Positions 34,166-42,259 of a stretch of 64,000 nucleotides of DNA are shown in pieces. The translations under genes were made by a program, and so were the position numbers. How positions within the stretch are numbered: position 1 is the first letter of the stretch; the number at the start of each line of letters is the position of its first letter. The notes under the pieces are model-generated. The model searched no databases. It was given only the letters and a program-made list of their open reading frames with translations, and had not been told where the DNA came from. The stretch spans positions 248,001-312,000 of the forward strand of contig NZ_BDAU01000011.1 of the NCBI RefSeq assembly GCF_001612615.1, given 5' to 3'. The stretch is from Nocardia amikacinitolerans NBRC 108937. Its GTDB lineage: Bacteria; Actinomycetota; Actinomycetes; Mycobacteriales; Mycobacteriaceae.

Positions 34166-35071
34166 ATGAGATCACCGATGAAGATCAGCGAGCGAGCACA
34201 GCAGCTGGTCCGCACCCGGACTCCGTTCGTGCACGCGACCGTCGTGCGCGCGCAGCAACCGACCTCGGCGCATGCCGGGGACGAGGCGATCCTCTTGCCG
34301 GACGGCACGATCGAAGGATTCGTCGGCGGCCAGTGCGCCCAGAACTCGGTCCGCAAGGCCGCGCTTGGCGCACTGCAGTCGAACGAGAGTGTGCTGCTGC
34401 GGGTGCTGCCCGACGGCGATCTGCAATTTCCCGAGGCGCCCGGCGCGGCGGTGGTGGTGAATCCCTGCCTGTCCGGCGGCGCGCTGGAGATCTTCCTCGA
34501 GCCGCAGATCCCGGCGCCGCTGGTGCGCATCTGCGGTGCGACTCCCATCGCGGACGCACTGGCCGAAATGTGCGAACTGGTGGGATTCGGGGTGCAACGC
34601 GGTGCTGCCGAAGCCGAGCCGCTGGATTCGCATTCAGACACGACGGCGATGGTGATCGCCAGCCACGGCGGACCGGAAGCCGAGCTGATCCGGGTGGCGC
34701 TCGACGCGGGCGTGGGCTATATCGGCTTGGTGGCCAGCAAGATTCGCGGTGCGTCGATCCTCGACGAGCTCGGATTGACCGACGCCGAGCGTGCGCGGAT
34801 ACGCACACCGGTGGGTTTGCCGATCGGGGCCAAGACGTCGCAGGAGATAGCAGTCTCGATCGTCGCGGAACTGATCCAGGCGATCCGCAAGGATGGTTTG
34901 ACCGTCCCGTCGAGCCCGGTGAGCGTCGTCTCCGAGGCTCTGGATCCGGTGTGCGGCATGACGGTGGCGGTCGGGCCGGATACGCCACATCTCACCGTCG
35001 ACGATGTCGACTACTGGTTCTGTAGTTCCGGCTGCCGCAGTTCCTTCGCGACGACGAAGACGGACTCATGA
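34166..35071 (+). CDS. XdhC/CoxF-I family protein with C-terminal YHS domain
   Basis: A roughly 300-residue maturation factor. The N-terminal part is an XdhC domain (RTRTPFVHATVVRAQQPTSA, GFVGGQCAQNSVR), the middle a Rossmann-like part (GYIGLVASKIRGASI, GLPIGAKTSQEIAVSIVAEL). The C-terminal 45 residues form a YHS metal-binding module: DPVCGMTV, then YWFCSSGC. A YHS tail with three Cys next to an XdhC domain suggests a metal-delivery step, fitting the copper of the CODH centre. Two starts are possible, 34166 or 34178. Overlaps the mocA-like gene by 4 bp. Confidence 0.85.
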   Translation: MRSPMKISERAQQLVRTRTPFVHATVVRAQQPTSAHAGDEAILLPDGTIEGFVGGQCAQNSVRKAALGALQSNESVLLRVLPDGDLQFPEAPGAAVVVNPCLSGGALEIFLEPQIPAPLVRICGATPIADALAEMCELVGFGVQRGAAEAEPLDSHSDTTAMVIASHGGPEAELIRVALDAGVGYIGLVASKIRGASILDELGLTDAERARIRTPVGLPIGAKTSQEIAVSIVAELIQAIRKDGLTVPSSPVSVVSEALDPVCGMTVAVGPDTPHLTVDDVDYWFCSSGCRSSFATTKTDS

Positions 35072-35661
35072 CGAGCGGGTTCGTCACCGGAGTCGTCCTC
35101 GCCGCGGGAGCCTCACGGCGGCTCGGGACTGCGAAACAGCTGCTGCCGTATCGGAATACGACGGTTCTCGGCGCCACCCTCGACGTGGTGCGCTCGTGCG
35201 CTTTCGATCAGATGATCGTCACCCTCGGCGGATCCGCCGAGGCGATCCGGCAGCGGGTCGATCTCACCGGGTTGGCGGTGGTCATGGCCGAAGACTTCGG
35301 TTCGGGCTGCTCGTCGTCGTTGCGTTCGGCGCTGCGCTCGGTCGACCCACGGGCCGACGGAATCGTGCTCGTGCTCGGCGATCAGCCGGGTCTTTCGGCG
35401 GCGACGGTCGATCGGCTGATCGCCGAGGGAACGACCGGAGCCGTCACGGTCTGCCGCTATCGAGACGGCCTCGGGCATCCCTTCTGGCTGAGCCGCGGCA
35501 TGTTCGGCGAGTTGGCCGAATTGCACGGCGACAAGGCCGTGTGGAAGATCATCGAGTCGGGCCGCGTGCCGGTGTCCCTGCTCGATGTCGACGCACCGGT
35601 GCCCCTTGACGTGGACACCTGGGACGACTACGAGCGCCTGCGCTCCGCGTCACCGCCATGA
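35068..35661 (+). CDS. mocA: MocA-like molybdenum cofactor cytidylyltransferase
   Basis: A 197-residue nucleotidyltransferase of the MobA/MocA family. N-terminal VLAAGASRRLGTAKQLLPY is the nucleotide-binding signature; VLGDQPGLS holds the catalytic metal-binding Asp, and GHPFWLS is typical of MocA. It would join CMP to molybdopterin to give the cytosine dinucleotide form that CoxL requires. Its location between XdhC-YHS and coxD, with ATGA overlaps on both sides, supports this. Confidence 0.85.
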   Translation: MTSGFVTGVVLAAGASRRLGTAKQLLPYRNTTVLGATLDVVRSCAFDQMIVTLGGSAEAIRQRVDLTGLAVVMAEDFGSGCSSSLRSALRSVDPRADGIVLVLGDQPGLSAATVDRLIAEGTTGAVTVCRYRDGLGHPFWLSRGMFGELAELHGDKAVWKIIESGRVPVSLLDVDAPVPLDVDTWDDYERLRSASPP

Positions 35662-36545
35662 TGTCGCCGTTCGACGATGTCGAGGACGTCGTGCGACGTT
35701 TCGACGCCGACGACTACCTGCTCGACACCGGGACCGCCGCGGCCTTCTATCTGGCCACCACGCTGGGGCGGCCGCTGCTGCTGGAAGGCGAACCGGGAGT
35801 GGGCAAGACGACGGCGGCGAAGACCCTCGCCACCGTGCTCGGCGCACCGCTGATCCGCCTGCAGTGCTACGAGGGCCTCACCGTGAGCGAAGCGCTCTAC
35901 GACTGGAACTACCAACGTCAACTGCTCAGCATCCGGCTCGCCGAGGCGCGCGGCGCCGACCTCACCGAAGCCGACCTGTTCACCGAGGCATTCCTGGTCG
36001 ACCGTCCTATCCTGCGCTGTGTCCGGTATCGCGGACCGACCCCGCCGGTGCTTCTCGTCGACGAGATCGACCGCGCCGACGACGAATTCGAGGCGCTGCT
36101 GCTGGAATTCCTCGGCGAGGCGGCGGTGACCGTCCCCGAACTGGGTACCTTCGTCGCCGAACAGTCGCCGCTGGCGGTGCTGACCTCGAACCGCAGTCGC
36201 GACCTGCACGACGCGCTGCGGCGGCGCTGCCTCTACCACTGGATCGACTACCCCGAACCGGCCCGCGCGGTCGCGATCGTGCGACGCACCGTGCCAGGGG
36301 CGACCGACGCGCTGATCGAGCACGCCACCCGATTCGTCGCCCACACCCGCACGCTCGATCTCGACAAGCCGCCCGGCGTCGCCGAGACCATCGACTGGAT
36401 CGCGGCATTGGCGACACTCGATGTCACCGAACTCACCGCGCCGGAGGCGATCGCCGCGCTCAGCGCACTGGCCAAGACGCCCGACGACCGCGTCACCGTC
36501 GACGCGGCGTTCGCCGAATACACCCGAGGCCCGACTTCCGGATGA
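35658..36545 (+). CDS. coxD: CoxD-type MoxR AAA+ ATPase
   Basis: An AAA+ chaperone of 295 residues. Walker A GEPGVGKTT, Walker B VLLVDEIDRADDEFEA, sensor region LAVLTSNRSRDLHDALRRR. In Oligotropha, CoxD is needed to insert the bridging sulfur into the Mo-Cu site. MoxR ATPases usually pair with a VWA protein; here that partner is coxE two genes downstream. Overlaps the mocA-like gene by ATGA. Confidence 0.92.
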   Translation: MMSPFDDVEDVVRRFDADDYLLDTGTAAAFYLATTLGRPLLLEGEPGVGKTTAAKTLATVLGAPLIRLQCYEGLTVSEALYDWNYQRQLLSIRLAEARGADLTEADLFTEAFLVDRPILRCVRYRGPTPPVLLVDEIDRADDEFEALLLEFLGEAAVTVPELGTFVAEQSPLAVLTSNRSRDLHDALRRRCLYHWIDYPEPARAVAIVRRTVPGATDALIEHATRFVAHTRTLDLDKPPGVAETIDWIAALATLDVTELTAPEAIAALSALAKTPDDRVTVDAAFAEYTRGPTSG

Positions 36546-36558
36546 GAGGGATACTCCG

Positions 36559-37209
36559 ATGAAGATCGCCAACGAGTTCACCGTCAACGCACCCGTCGAG
36601 CGGGCATGGGAGGTGCTGACCGACCTCGAACAGGTCGTCCCGCTCATGCCGGGCGCACAAATGGTGGGCTGGGAAGGAGACGACTTCCTCGGCAAGCTGA
36701 AGGTCAAAGTCGGTCCGGTGATCAGCGAATTCAGCGGGAAGGCGAATTTCGTCGAGCGCGACGAACACGACCATCGAGCCGTCATCAACGGCCGCGGCCG
36801 GGATTCCCGCGGATCCGGAAACGCCGCGGCGATCATCACCACACGGTTGCGTGAAGACGGCGACAAGACCCGTGTCAGCGTGGACACCGATCTCAAGATC
36901 GTCGGCAAGCTCGCGCAATTCGGCAGCGGGATGCTGCAGCAGGTGTCCGAGAAGATGATCGGTGAATTCGTCGCATCACTGGAAGCGAAACTGGCGGAGG
37001 GCGATTCGGCCGCGGTCGAGCCAACGGCCGAGGCGGAGAGCCGAGCAGCGCGGCTACAGCCTGTCGCGCAACCCGAGCAGGCGCCGCTGGACCTCGGAAA
37101 TCTCGTCAGGTCGGCGTTGCTCGAGAAGTACGTGCCCGCGATCGCGTTCGCGCTCGCGGCCTTGATCGGAACCATTGTGCTACTCAAGCGAATACGTAGC
37201 AGACGATGA
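36559..37209 (+). CDS. coxG: CoxG: SRPBCC-domain protein with C-terminal membrane anchor
   Basis: A 216-residue protein. Residues 1-150 form the CoxG/SRPBCC lipid-binding fold (EFTVNAPVERAWEVLTDLEQVVPLMPGAQ, FSGKANFVERDEHDHRAVINGRG). A linker follows, and the end has one hydrophobic helix (IAFALAALIGTIVLL) with a basic tail, so it is probably tethered to the inner face of the membrane. CoxG is thought to anchor CO dehydrogenase to the membrane or carry quinone to it. ATG at 36559, 13 bp after coxD; overlaps coxE. Confidence 0.9.
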   Translation: MKIANEFTVNAPVERAWEVLTDLEQVVPLMPGAQMVGWEGDDFLGKLKVKVGPVISEFSGKANFVERDEHDHRAVINGRGRDSRGSGNAAAIITTRLREDGDKTRVSVDTDLKIVGKLAQFGSGMLQQVSEKMIGEFVASLEAKLAEGDSAAVEPTAEAESRAARLQPVAQPEQAPLDLGNLVRSALLEKYVPAIAFALAALIGTIVLLKRIRSRR

Positions 37210-38414
37210 CGCGGGCGGTCCTGCTGCGTGGCGTCGATCTGGCCGCCTTCGCGGTCGCGGTCGTCGCGCGGCTGCGACGCGGCGGGGTCGCGGTGGCGCC
37301 GAGCGGGCCCGCGCTGTACGTGCAGGCCTTGCGTCGCATGACGCCGCGATCGCGCCCCGAGCTCTACTGGGCCACGCGCCTCACGCTCGTGGATCGCATG
37401 CAGGATCTCGCCGCCTTCGACGCGGTCTTCGCGACGGTGTTCGCCGACGCGGTACTGGGGACGGACCCGCCGAGCCGAACGCACGGACTGCCTCCCGGAC
37501 GCGCGACGGCCCCGGGTATGGGTGGTCGAGGGCAGCCTCGGCACGGCGGTGAAGTCCCTTGGGCGACACTGGGATCGGTAGCCGACGCCGATGGATCGAC
37601 CGACCGGGGCGCCGCGCTGCCCGACGTGCTGCCGAGCCGATTCGCGGCGCGTGCACAGGAACCGTTCGCCCGCTTCGATCCGGACGATCTGCGCACCATC
37701 GGGACCTGGCTGGAACAGGCGGCGGCGCTCTGGCCCCAGCGCAGTAGCAGGCGCTACGAAAGCCATCCGCACGGCAAGCGGATCGACTTCCGCGCGACGA
37801 TGAGCAACTCTCGCCGCACCGGCTGGGAGTCGGCGGTGCTCGTCCGCACCCGTCCCCGGCGTCGACGCCGCCGAATCGTCTTGATCTGCGACGTCAGCCG
37901 GTCGATGCAGCCGTACGCGACGATCTACCTGCATCTGATGCGGGCCGCGATGCTGCGCCACTCCCCCGATCGGCCCGAGGTCTTCGCCTTCTCCACCTCG
38001 CTGACCAGGCTGACCTCGGTGCTGGCGCACCGCTCCCCCGACGTCGCGGTGGCACGGGCCAACGACAAGGTTGTCGACCGCTACGGCGGCACGCACATCG
38101 GCCGATGCCTCGGCGCGCTGCTCGCGACGCCGTCCGGTGACGCGGTGCGCGGCGCCGTCGTCGTCATCGCCTCGGACGGCTGGGACAGCGACACCCCCGA
38201 TGTTCTCGCCCGCGCGATGGCCCGTATCCGACGCCGTGCATGGCGGGTCATCTGGCTCAATCCTCGCGCGGGCGATCCTCGATTCGAGCCGACCACCGGT
38301 GCGATGGCGGCGGCCCTGCCGTTCTGCGACATCATGATGCCCGCGCACACGCTGGAAGGTATCGAGGCATTCGTGCGAGCTCTGGCGTCGTCGGTGGGTC
38401 CGGTCAGGCCGTGA
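37206..38414 (+). CDS. coxE: CoxE: VWA-domain metallochaperone partner
   Basis: A 402-residue CoxE-family protein. The N-terminal half has the CoxE-like helical region (FAVAVVARLRRGGVAVAPSG, YVQALRRMTPRSRPELYWATRLTLV). The C-terminal half is a von Willebrand A domain with an atypical MIDAS, DVSRSMQPY, and GTHIGRCLGALL. In Oligotropha, CoxE with CoxF is required for copper insertion into CO dehydrogenase. Last gene of the operon; its 3' end overlaps the convergent reductase gene by 11 bp. Confidence 0.9.
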   Translation: MTRAVLLRGVDLAAFAVAVVARLRRGGVAVAPSGPALYVQALRRMTPRSRPELYWATRLTLVDRMQDLAAFDAVFATVFADAVLGTDPPSRTHGLPPGRATAPGMGGRGQPRHGGEVPWATLGSVADADGSTDRGAALPDVLPSRFAARAQEPFARFDPDDLRTIGTWLEQAAALWPQRSSRRYESHPHGKRIDFRATMSNSRRTGWESAVLVRTRPRRRRRRIVLICDVSRSMQPYATIYLHLMRAAMLRHSPDRPEVFAFSTSLTRLTSVLAHRSPDVAVARANDKVVDRYGGTHIGRCLGALLATPSGDAVRGAVVVIASDGWDSDTPDVLARAMARIRRRAWRVIWLNPRAGDPRFEPTTGAMAAALPFCDIMMPAHTLEGIEAFVRALASSVGPVRP

Positions 38415-38778
38415 CCAAGTCCATGCGCAGGAACTCGGTGATGCGCAACAGCTTCGGTGGACGCGCCACCGAATCGGGCCAGACTTGGTACGCCTCCTCG
38501 ACCCCCACCAAACGCGGGGCGGCGAGATCGATCTCCGTGCCGTCGACCCGGAGCCGCGCGCTGCCCGCCGCCAAAATATTGCGCACCCAGTCCGAGCCCG
38601 ATCCGTACACCGGAACGAACAGGTAGCCGCCGTCGACGGGATGCGCGTCGAGCGGCGTGCGGTAGGTCGTGCCGGAGACTCGGCCGACGTGAATCAGGAC
38701 GGGACGCTTCCCTCCGGCGATCGCGGGAGGATTGAACACCCGCTTGTTGATGTGCACCCACCACCTCGGCATCGGCAT
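38404..38778 (-). CDS. Deazaflavin-dependent (Ddn-like) oxidoreductase
   Basis: A 124-residue split-beta-barrel protein of the nitroreductase family that in mycobacteria includes Ddn, which uses cofactor F420. Conserved features are PVLIHVGRVSGTTYRTPLDA, FVPVYGSGSDWVRNILAAG and the Ala-Pro-Arg-Leu stretch before the C-terminal helix. The ATG at 38778 follows GAGAAGGAGATC. Divergent from a TetR gene with two perfect palindromes between them, so it is probably induced by whatever that repressor senses. Confidence 0.83.
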   Translation of the reverse strand: MPMPRWWVHINKRVFNPPAIAGGKRPVLIHVGRVSGTTYRTPLDAHPVDGGYLFVPVYGSGSDWVRNILAAGSARLRVDGTEIDLAAPRLVGVEEAYQVWPDSVARPPKLLRITEFLRMDLVTA

Positions 38779-38857
38779 CGGTGATCTCCTTCTCTCGCCA
38801 CGTGAGGGCATATCCAGGTCGTCCCGCCGAGATCGGCGGCTGCTGCAACCCGGGAAA

Positions 38858-38890
38858 CTTACACCTGTAAGGCTGACTTACACCTGTAAG
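38858..38890. promoter_or_regulatory. Twin perfect operators for the adjacent TetR
   Basis: Two identical 14-bp perfect palindromes, CTTACACCTGTAAG, lie at 38858-38871 and 38877-38890, 19 bp start to start, in the divergent promoter between the Ddn-like and TetR genes. Duplication of a perfect palindrome at this spot is strong evidence for autoregulation and control of the reductase. Confidence 0.8.
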
Positions 38891-38921
38891 CTTGTCAACA
38901 CCTTCGCACCCTGGAGACGTC

Positions 38922-39596
38922 ATGCCCACACGCCAACCCCTCACCAGAGATCGCGTTCTCGACGCCGCGATCCGGGTCGCCGATCGCGGTGGGGCGGAGG
39001 CCATTTCGATGCGACGGGTAGCCAGGGAACTGGGCGTGGAGGCGATGTCGCTCTACAACCACGTACCGAACAAGGACGCGCTCCTCGACGGCGTCGTCGA
39101 CGCGGTGTTCGCGGCGATCGAGCTACCCGACATCGAGTGCGCCGAGTGGCGCGAGGCGATCCGGGCGCGTTCGTACTCCGCGCGCACGGTCTTGTCACGA
39201 CACAGCTGGGCTCTCGGGCTCATCGATTCGCGCCGAAATCCGGGACCGGCGACGTTGCGCCATCACAACGCGGTTCTCGGAGTCCTGCGGGAGGCGGGGT
39301 TCTCGCTGCCGATGGCCGCGCACGCCGTCTCGCTCATCGACAGCTATGTCAGCGGGTACGTCCTCCAGGAGGCGAACCTGCCGGTGCGGACTCCGGCCGA
39401 TATGGCGGAAGTCGCGGGCAACCTTCTCGACCACCTGCCGACCCAGGAGTTGCCCTACCTGACGGAAATGATCGTCGACCACGCCCTGCAACCCGGCTAC
39501 GACCACACGGGCGAGTTCGGCTTCGGGCTGGAGCTGATACTGGACGCGCTCGAAGCGCGCCGCGGAACGCACGCATCGGCGCCTTCGAGAGCGTGA
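38922..39596 (+). CDS. TetR-family repressor (TetR_C type)
   Basis: A 224-residue repressor. Helix-turn-helix: AISMRRVARELGVEAMSLYNHVPNKDALLDGV, closest to the tetracycline-repressor-like subgroup. A helical ligand domain follows (AAHAVSLIDSYVSGYVLQEA). The ATG at 38922 is chosen because an earlier in-frame start at 38892 lies against the operator. It faces the Ddn-like gene across two CTTACACCTGTAAG operators. Convergent with the ABC exporter, only 6 bp between stops. Confidence 0.88.
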   Translation: MPTRQPLTRDRVLDAAIRVADRGGAEAISMRRVARELGVEAMSLYNHVPNKDALLDGVVDAVFAAIELPDIECAEWREAIRARSYSARTVLSRHSWALGLIDSRRNPGPATLRHHNAVLGVLREAGFSLPMAAHAVSLIDSYVSGYVLQEANLPVRTPADMAEVAGNLLDHLPTQELPYLTEMIVDHALQPGYDHTGEFGFGLELILDALEARRGTHASAPSRA

Positions 39597-39602
39597 TAGT
39601 CG

Positions 39603-42053
39603 TCAGATCCGCGCGGGACGCGCGCCGCGGCGCCGTGGGCGCATCTGGTACAGGCGATACCAAGCCAGCGTGAGGAAGACGATCCCGAGGGCGGCGACGA
39701 CTCCCATGTCGACAAGCCACGTTCCGATGCTGTGTTTCCACAGCGGATCGACCGCGCCCTCGTGCGGCGAGAGGGTGTCGAGGTCGAGGGTGGAGGCTCC
39801 CGCGGCGTATCCCCACCGCGACGGCGAAATGTAGGACAGTTGCTCCAGGACGGGTGTGCCGGGCAGTCGCACCAGCCCGCCGGTGAGCACCAGTTGCGCC
39901 ATCGACAGCACGATCAGCAGCGGCAATGTCTTCTCGGAGGTGTTGACCGAAACCGACACGAGCAAGCCCAATGCAAGCGAGGTGATACCGAGCAGCGCCA
40001 TCGCCAGAATCAGCTCCACCAAGACCGAGGTGAACAGCCCCTTGGGCGGCATGTCCACGCCGATGGTGCCGATCGAGACCAACACCACCGCCTGGATGGT
40101 GGTGATCACCCCGAGCACCAGCATCTTCGACATCAGGTAGACGCCGGCCGACAAGCCTGCCGCCCGTTCTCTGCCGTAGATCGTCTGCTCCTTGACGATC
40201 TCGCGAATCGAGTTGCCGGTGCCGACGAAGCACGCGGCGAACATCAGGATCATGAGCTTGGTCGGTGCGTCCGTGTTGGTTCCCGGCGCCCCGGCGAAAC
40301 CCTGGCCCGGCGGCACCGCGGCGATCAAGCCGCCGAGCAGCACGGGCATCACACCGAGAAGCGCCAGATAGCTTCGGTCCGAGGCGATGACGGCCAGATA
40401 CCGACGGCACAACGTGCTGAGCTGGCTGAGCTTGGACTGCGGCGCGGGCGGCGGCTCCGGTCGGCGCACCTCCGGCGGGCCGACCTCGTCGGTCAGTCCG
40501 ACCGCCACGTACTGCTGGAAATACGGCGAATCACGGAACTCGCCCGCCCAGTCGCGCTCGGCCTCGCGTTCGAACGCCTGGAACACCTCGGCCCAGCTGC
40601 GCTGCCCGAAGTGCCGCAACCCGTCCGCGGGCGGACCGTAGTACGCCAGCCGACCGCCGGGCACCAGGACGAGCAGGCGGTCGCAGGCATCGAGATTCGC
40701 CACGCTGTGCGTCACCACGATGACGGTCCGCCCATCGTGCGCCAGCTCGGACAGCATCTCCATGACCGTCTTGTCCAGGCCGGGGTCGAGGCCGGAGGTC
40801 GGTTCGTCGAGGAACAGCAGCGACGGCTTGGTCAGCAATTCCAGCGCCACGTTCACCCGTTTGCGCTGTCCTCCCGAGAGCCGATCGATGCGGGTGTCGG
40901 CGTGCCGCGCCAAGCCGAGTTCCTCGAGGACCTCGTCGACCCGCTGCTCGCGCTCCTCGCGGCGGGTGTCGCCGGGGAAGCGCAGTTCGGCCGCGTAGAG
41001 CAGGGCGCGCCGGGTCTGCAGTTGGTTGTGCAGGATGTCTTCCTGTGGGACCAGGCCGATCCGGTGCCGGAGCTCGTCGTAGTTGGTGTACAGGTCGCGT
41101 CCGTCGTAGCGCACCGTGCCTTCTGTGGCCGGTCGCAACCCGGTGACCGCGCCGAGGAGCGTCGACTTGCCCGCTCCGCTGGGTCCGATGACGCCGACGA
41201 GCGAGCGATGCGGGATGGGGAAGCTCACCCCGTCGAGAATTACTTTGCCCTCACCTGTGCGCACGATGAGGTTCTGCACCGAGACCGAGACGTCACCGGT
41301 GTCGACGTACTCGCGCAGTTCGTCGCCGACCAGGCGGGCCGTGGTGTGCCCCATGCTGATCAGATCGGATTCGGAGAGGTCGGCGGCGTCGACCCGGGAA
41401 CCGTTGACGTAGGTGCCGTTGTGGCTGCCGAGGTCGACGATCCGGTACTTGCCGTCGCCGATCGTCCGCAACTCGGCGTGATGGCGGGAGACCATGAGGT
41501 CGGACACGACGATGTCGTTGTCGGCGGCGCGGCCGATCCGCAGCGGGCTCGAGGTGATCTTTACGACCGAGCTGGGGTCGGCGGACGGAGCCAAGGGTCG
41601 CGCGATCGCCCGCTCGCCCGTCACGAACTTGGTGACCGTCGCTTCGTCGTCGAGCTGGTAGCCGGGATCGGGGACGATCATCGTGTCTCCGCCGGGGCCG
41701 CCATCGGTCTCGTGGCCGGGTGGCGCTTCCACCGAGCAGGTCAACTGCTCGCCGTCCCTGGCGTGGCCGAGCTGGAACGTCTCGTCTCGGTCGATCACCA
41801 TGCGCTCGACGCGTTTACCGTCGAAATAGATACCGTTGCGGCTGCCTGCGTCCTCGATTTCCCACCCGTTCGATCCGCGTTCCAGAACCGCGTGCACCGC
41901 GGATACTCGGGGATCGGTCACCACGATGTCGGCTGCGGGATCGCGACCGACGTTGTATTGGCCACCGGCGCGTAGCCGATAGACGCGTTCCCTCGTCTGC
42001 ACCACCAGAACCGGCGCCTCGGGGAATTCCGTGGAGGACGGTTCATCCGCCAT
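39603..42053 (-). CDS. FHA-FHA-ABC exporter, Rv1747-like
   Basis: An 816-residue fused ABC transporter. Two forkhead-associated domains come first (YNVGRDPAADIVVTDPRVSA and LRIGRAADNDIVVSDLMVSR, each with SRNG/SHNG-type phosphothreonine sites). The ATPase follows: Walker A GPSGAGKSTLLG, signature LSGGQRKRVN, Walker B LLFLDEPTSGLD. An ABC-2 membrane domain of about six helices ends in a basic tail. The order matches mycobacterial Rv1747, which Ser/Thr kinases regulate through the FHA domains and which is linked to cell-envelope lipid export. ATG at 42053; an upstream GTG at 42101 is less likely. Confidence 0.9.
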   Translation of the reverse strand: MADEPSSTEFPEAPVLVVQTRERVYRLRAGGQYNVGRDPAADIVVTDPRVSAVHAVLERGSNGWEIEDAGSRNGIYFDGKRVERMVIDRDETFQLGHARDGEQLTCSVEAPPGHETDGGPGGDTMIVPDPGYQLDDEATVTKFVTGERAIARPLAPSADPSSVVKITSSPLRIGRAADNDIVVSDLMVSRHHAELRTIGDGKYRIVDLGSHNGTYVNGSRVDAADLSESDLISMGHTTARLVGDELREYVDTGDVSVSVQNLIVRTGEGKVILDGVSFPIPHRSLVGVIGPSGAGKSTLLGAVTGLRPATEGTVRYDGRDLYTNYDELRHRIGLVPQEDILHNQLQTRRALLYAAELRFPGDTRREEREQRVDEVLEELGLARHADTRIDRLSGGQRKRVNVALELLTKPSLLFLDEPTSGLDPGLDKTVMEMLSELAHDGRTVIVVTHSVANLDACDRLLVLVPGGRLAYYGPPADGLRHFGQRSWAEVFQAFEREAERDWAGEFRDSPYFQQYVAVGLTDEVGPPEVRRPEPPPAPQSKLSQLSTLCRRYLAVIASDRSYLALLGVMPVLLGGLIAAVPPGQGFAGAPGTNTDAPTKLMILMFAACFVGTGNSIREIVKEQTIYGRERAAGLSAGVYLMSKMLVLGVITTIQAVVLVSIGTIGVDMPPKGLFTSVLVELILAMALLGITSLALGLLVSVSVNTSEKTLPLLIVLSMAQLVLTGGLVRLPGTPVLEQLSYISPSRWGYAAGASTLDLDTLSPHEGAVDPLWKHSIGTWLVDMGVVAALGIVFLTLAWYRLYQMRPRRRGARPARI

Positions 42054-42259
42054 AACGGGAGTATACGACCGTGGCGCACCGCGCCCGCGATTGTCGGCCA
42101 CCGCTGTCCGATTCGAAGCCGCCGCACGTCACCGGCCACAATAAAAGGAGAAAATCACGGTGTGAGTACGCGATTCGATCTCGATACGAAACCGGATGCG
42201 CGGAATGGACACCGAATGTTATCCAATTCCACGGTCTGTGCGGAGATGTTGAAGTCTGA

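Noticed and set aside
31681..34641. Very long minus-strand open frame opposite coxL
   Set aside because: Antisense shadow of a GC-rich gene; the plus strand has full CoxL motifs and overlapping starts.
35628..38348. Long minus-strand open frame opposite coxD-G-E
   Set aside because: Same high-GC antisense effect; composition is His/Arg/Asp-rich with no domain.
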